Shown here: positions 61,604 to 64,000 of the stretch, piece after piece
Numbering within the stretch: position 1 is the first letter of the stretch
Layout of the letters: each line of letters starts with the position of its first letter
NCBI GenBank assembly: GCA_947475525.1
Contig: CANJMI010000020.1
Coordinates: 47,177-111,176, forward strand
DNA length: 64,000 nucleotides
Source of the DNA: Polyangiaceae bacterium
GTDB taxonomy: Bacteria > Myxococcota_A > Polyangia > Polyangiales > Polyangiaceae
Direction of reading: 5' to 3'
Made by a program: the position numbers and the translations under genes
Notes under the pieces: generated by a model
Database searches by the model: none
Seen by the model: only the letters and a program-made list of their open reading frames with translations
What the model was told of the DNA's origin: nothing

Positions 61604-63046
61604 ATGTTTACCGAGCTTGAACCCGGCACGGTGACGGGCAACCTCCGTCTCGTGCGCCGCATTGGGGCCGGCGCCATGGGCAGCGTGTGGCTCGCCGAGC
61701 ACCTGACGCTCGGGACGAACGTCGCGGTCAAGTTCATAGGCGACGCGTCGATGATCGGCGACGAGGTCACTCTCTCGCGATTCATGCAGGAAGCGGCGCT
61801 CGTTGCGAAGCTCAAGTCGCCGTACATCGTGCAGGTGCTCGACCGCGCCGCGACGCAACTGGGCGTGCCCTACATCGTCATGGAGCTGGTCGACGGGGAG
61901 CTCCTCGGGCGCCACTTGGCGCGTCGAGGGTCGGCATCCCTCGAGGTTACGCGACGCGTCGTGGACCACGTCGGCCGCGCGCTCACCAAAGCCCACGCAC
62001 TCGGCATCGTCCACCGCGACATCAAGCCCGAGAACATCTTCGTGGCGCTCACCGACGAAGGCGTGTGTTGCAAGCTCTTCGACTTCGGCATCGCCAAACA
62101 GCAATTCGGCGAACGCGGCGAAGCGCTGACGAGCAGCGGCTCGATGGTCGGCACACCGAGTTACATGAGCCCCGAACAATTCGTGGACTCGAGCTCCGTC
62201 GACCACGACGCCGACCTGTGGAGCTTCGCGGTCGTCGCCTACTATTGTTTGGTGGGCAAACGCCCGTTCACCGGCATCGACCTCGTCGGACTCTGCGCCA
62301 ACATTCTGGAGGGCAGCTTCGCGCCGCCGAGCGATGTCGACCCCGAGGTCACGCCCGAGCTCGACGCGTGGTTCGCGCGCGCCTTTCGAGCCAAAAAGAC
62401 GGAGCGATTTGCGAGCGCGGAAGAGATGCGCGCGGCCTTCATCGCAGCCCTCGGTGACCGCGGCACAGCAGAGCCTCACGCGGAGGAGATTGCGAAAACA
62501 CCCGAGGCAACGGCGTCCGACGCGAAACGCGAGCGAGCTGCGGCAGGCTCCTACTCACGCTCGGGTGTGAGTCGTTCGGGGATTGGCACGCATGTCTCAC
62601 TTGCGTCGGATCAAGATAACGGCCCGAGCGGACGTTCGATGACGGGCACGAGCGCGACCGTCAGCGGCGCGCCACGATCGGGGCCTCGGGCGTTCGGCCC
62701 CAAGGCCGCAGTGGCCGCCACCATCGGGGTCATCGGAGTGCTCGCTGCGCTGGCGATGCGGGCGCCCGCAAGCCCAGTCGCGGCCTCGAACGCGCCTTCT
62801 CCGACGGTGAGTTCCGCGGCGTCGCCGCTGCCCCACCCAAGCGCGCTCCCTCAGGCGGCGGCAAGCGTCACTTCGGTTGATGCCCCCGCGGCTTCGTCGG
62901 CGACCGCCAACGCCGTTGCGGCTCCTCCGCCCACCGCCGCGAGCCCGCGCGCGGGTTCGAACGCGCCGCGAAAATCCGCGCCCGACGACAGCAGCACGAG
63001 AAAGCCAGCCGGCTCAAAGAAGCTCGACTACGATCACGGCTTCTGA
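61604..63046 (+). CDS. Membrane-anchored Ser/Thr protein kinase (kinase 4)
   Basis: 480 aa. Gly-loop GAGAMGSVWLAE, Lys43 (VAVKFI), HRDIKPEN with Asp139, DFG, GTPSYMSPEQF present. Kinase domain about 12-275; a juxtamembrane region rich in Ser/Arg (GSYSRSGVSRSGIGTH), one membrane helix at about 366-386 (AAVAATIGVIGVLAALAM), and an Ala/Ser/Pro-rich outside tail. ATG 61604. Followed after 5 bp by a TPR/PEGA-type gene, mirroring kinase 3 and its own PEGA neighbour on the other side. Confidence 0.92.
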   Translation: MFTELEPGTVTGNLRLVRRIGAGAMGSVWLAEHLTLGTNVAVKFIGDASMIGDEVTLSRFMQEAALVAKLKSPYIVQVLDRAATQLGVPYIVMELVDGELLGRHLARRGSASLEVTRRVVDHVGRALTKAHALGIVHRDIKPENIFVALTDEGVCCKLFDFGIAKQQFGERGEALTSSGSMVGTPSYMSPEQFVDSSSVDHDADLWSFAVVAYYCLVGKRPFTGIDLVGLCANILEGSFAPPSDVDPEVTPELDAWFARAFRAKKTERFASAEEMRAAFIAALGDRGTAEPHAEEIAKTPEATASDAKRERAAAGSYSRSGVSRSGIGTHVSLASDQDNGPSGRSMTGTSATVSGAPRSGPRAFGPKAAVAATIGVIGVLAALAMRAPASPVAASNAPSPTVSSAASPLPHPSALPQAAASVTSVDAPAASSATANAVAAPPPTAASPRAGSNAPRKSAPDDSSTRKPAGSKKLDYDHGF

Positions 63047-63051
63047 TCGCC

Positions 63052-64000
63052 ATGCGTCTTCGAACCATCCTCGGAATTGCCCTCATCGTGGCAACAACGC
63101 ACCCCGTACTCGCCGCCGATGGGACGAGCCAGGCTGACGGCAAAACACCGACGCAAACTCCGTCGAACACGCAGACCGCAAGCAATGAAGCCGCCGCTCG
63201 CGAGACGGCCCGGCACCTGATGGATCTCGGCCACGCGCGCTTCGAAGCGAAGGACTACGCCGGTGCGCTCGACACCTACCGGGGCGCCGACGCGCTCGTC
63301 CATGTACCGACGACGAGGCTCGGTGTCGGCCGCGCGTTGATTGAGCTTGGACGCTGGGTCGAGGCCCGAGACACCTTGTTGCAGGTTGCCGCAACGCCGG
63401 AAGGTACGAACGAGCCGTCGGCATTCGAGCGCGCGCGCGCCACCGCCAAGGAGCTTGCCGCCGAGCTCGACAAGCGAATCCCCAGCGTCGAGGCACGCGT
63501 CTCGAGCCCAACCGACGGCAGCGTCCGCATCGTGATAGACGGCCTTGAGCTGCCCGCGGCGGCGTCACGGCTTCCGCGCAGGGTGGATCCGGGCATCCAT
63601 TCGATCGAGGCGCGGGCGCTTGGCTTCCAGACCTTTCGCAGCAGCGTGACCGTGACCGAAGGCTCGGTGCTCGCCGTACCGATCGCGCTCCGCCTGGATA
63701 ACGGCGATGCCGACGCGACGAGTCGAGCGGGTTTTGTCGGCGTGCCCTTGCGCACTTGGAGCTGGATCGGTGTCGGTTTTGGAGCGGCGAGCCTGATCAC
63801 GGGGAGCGTCACGGGCGGACTCGCACTCGCACGCATGAGCGACCTTGATGAACGTTGTCCAAGCCACGTGTGCAGCAGCAGCGAGCGAGCACTCCACGAC
63901 GATATGACAACCTTGGCCACCACCTCGAACGTACTCATTCCGCTAGGCATCGCAGCCGCATCAGCGGGCGCCGTCGGCCTGTGGCTCACGTCACCTGCGG
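63052..64000 (+). CDS. Exported TPR/PEGA-like protein, 3' truncated by the window
   Basis: At least 316 aa; the frame is open from ATG 63052 to the last base. Signal peptide (TILGIALIVATTHPVLAAD), TPR helices (about 50-125: ARFEAKDYAGALDTYRGAD, RALIELGRWVEARDTLLQ), a PEGA-like beta domain (about 145-215: PTDGSVRIVIDGLEL and PGIHSIEARALGF), then membrane-type helices at about 240-262 and 293-314. Five bases after kinase 4, so very likely co-transcribed with it. Confidence 0.78.
   Translation, partial: MRLRTILGIALIVATTHPVLAADGTSQADGKTPTQTPSNTQTASNEAAARETARHLMDLGHARFEAKDYAGALDTYRGADALVHVPTTRLGVGRALIELGRWVEARDTLLQVAATPEGTNEPSAFERARATAKELAAELDKRIPSVEARVSSPTDGSVRIVIDGLELPAAASRLPRRVDPGIHSIEARALGFQTFRSSVTVTEGSVLAVPIALRLDNGDADATSRAGFVGVPLRTWSWIGVGFGAASLITGSVTGGLALARMSDLDERCPSHVCSSSERALHDDMTTLATTSNVLIPLGIAAASAGAVGLWLTSPA

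Noticed and set aside
1..64000. CRISPR arrays, IS elements, integrases, phage genes, rRNA genes
   Set aside because: None seen: no regularly spaced repeats, transposase or integrase motifs, or rRNA sequence; gene content is uniform in style.

Overview
The window is high-GC DNA (about two thirds G+C by eye), densely coded and full of ATGA/GTGA stop-start overlaps. It carries four membrane-anchored Ser/Thr protein kinases, TPR/PEGA surface proteins, a formylglycine-enzyme-like lipoprotein, a MYXO-CTERM-like C-terminal sorting signal, an outer-membrane barrel of a myxobacterial type and a long type II secretion operon. This points to a myxobacterium (Myxococcota, probably the Polyangia side). 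No rRNA, tRNA, IS element, prophage or CRISPR array was seen; it reads as ordinary chromosome.

Layout. 1-6.8 kb: the 3' part of a cystathionine beta-synthase, then a tightly coupled minus-strand operon (lipoprotein, DUF6484-like protein, cyanophycinase, cyanophycin synthetase, isoaspartyl peptidase) covering synthesis and breakdown of the Asp/Arg storage polymer. 6.9-9.8 kb: two 23S rRNA methyltransferases (RlmI-like, RlmN-like) and MobA behind an AT-rich palindrome. 10-18.8 kb: NamZ-type muramidase, kinase 1, a four-cluster ferredoxin with a small membrane partner, tryptophan 2,3-dioxygenase and two HTTM membrane proteins. 18.9-20.2 kb: bioA. 20.4-35.1 kb: T2SS genes gspC to gspN with two unusual extra members. 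35.2-47.7 kb: BtpA, a CXXXY-type CcmE, a 1018-residue FGE-domain protein coupled to an acyl-CoA dehydrogenase, a PDZ lipoprotein, a sorted surface protein plus barrel protein, a kinase coupled to a lipoprotein dipeptidase, and a double DsbA-type protein. 47.7-48.1 kb: the only gap above 300 bp, holding a probable response-regulator relic. 48.1-53.2 kb: lytic transglycosylase, DprA, TrmFO. 53.3-56.3 kb: a three-gene set (aldo/keto reductase, PhyH-type dioxygenase, ATP-grasp ligase) that looks like a small biosynthetic unit. 56.4-64 kb: Sel1-like and PEGA/TPR secreted proteins around two divergent kinases; the last gene runs off the window.

Most promising for something undescribed: the AKR-PhyH-ATP-grasp unit, the DUF6484/lipoprotein pair fused translationally to the cyanophycin genes, the GspG-like protein on a non-pilin anchor inside the T2SS operon, and the dioxygenase/HTTM pair in which only one copy keeps its CxxC domain. 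Several genes appear to have promoters so close to the start codon that the mRNA would be leaderless or nearly so.
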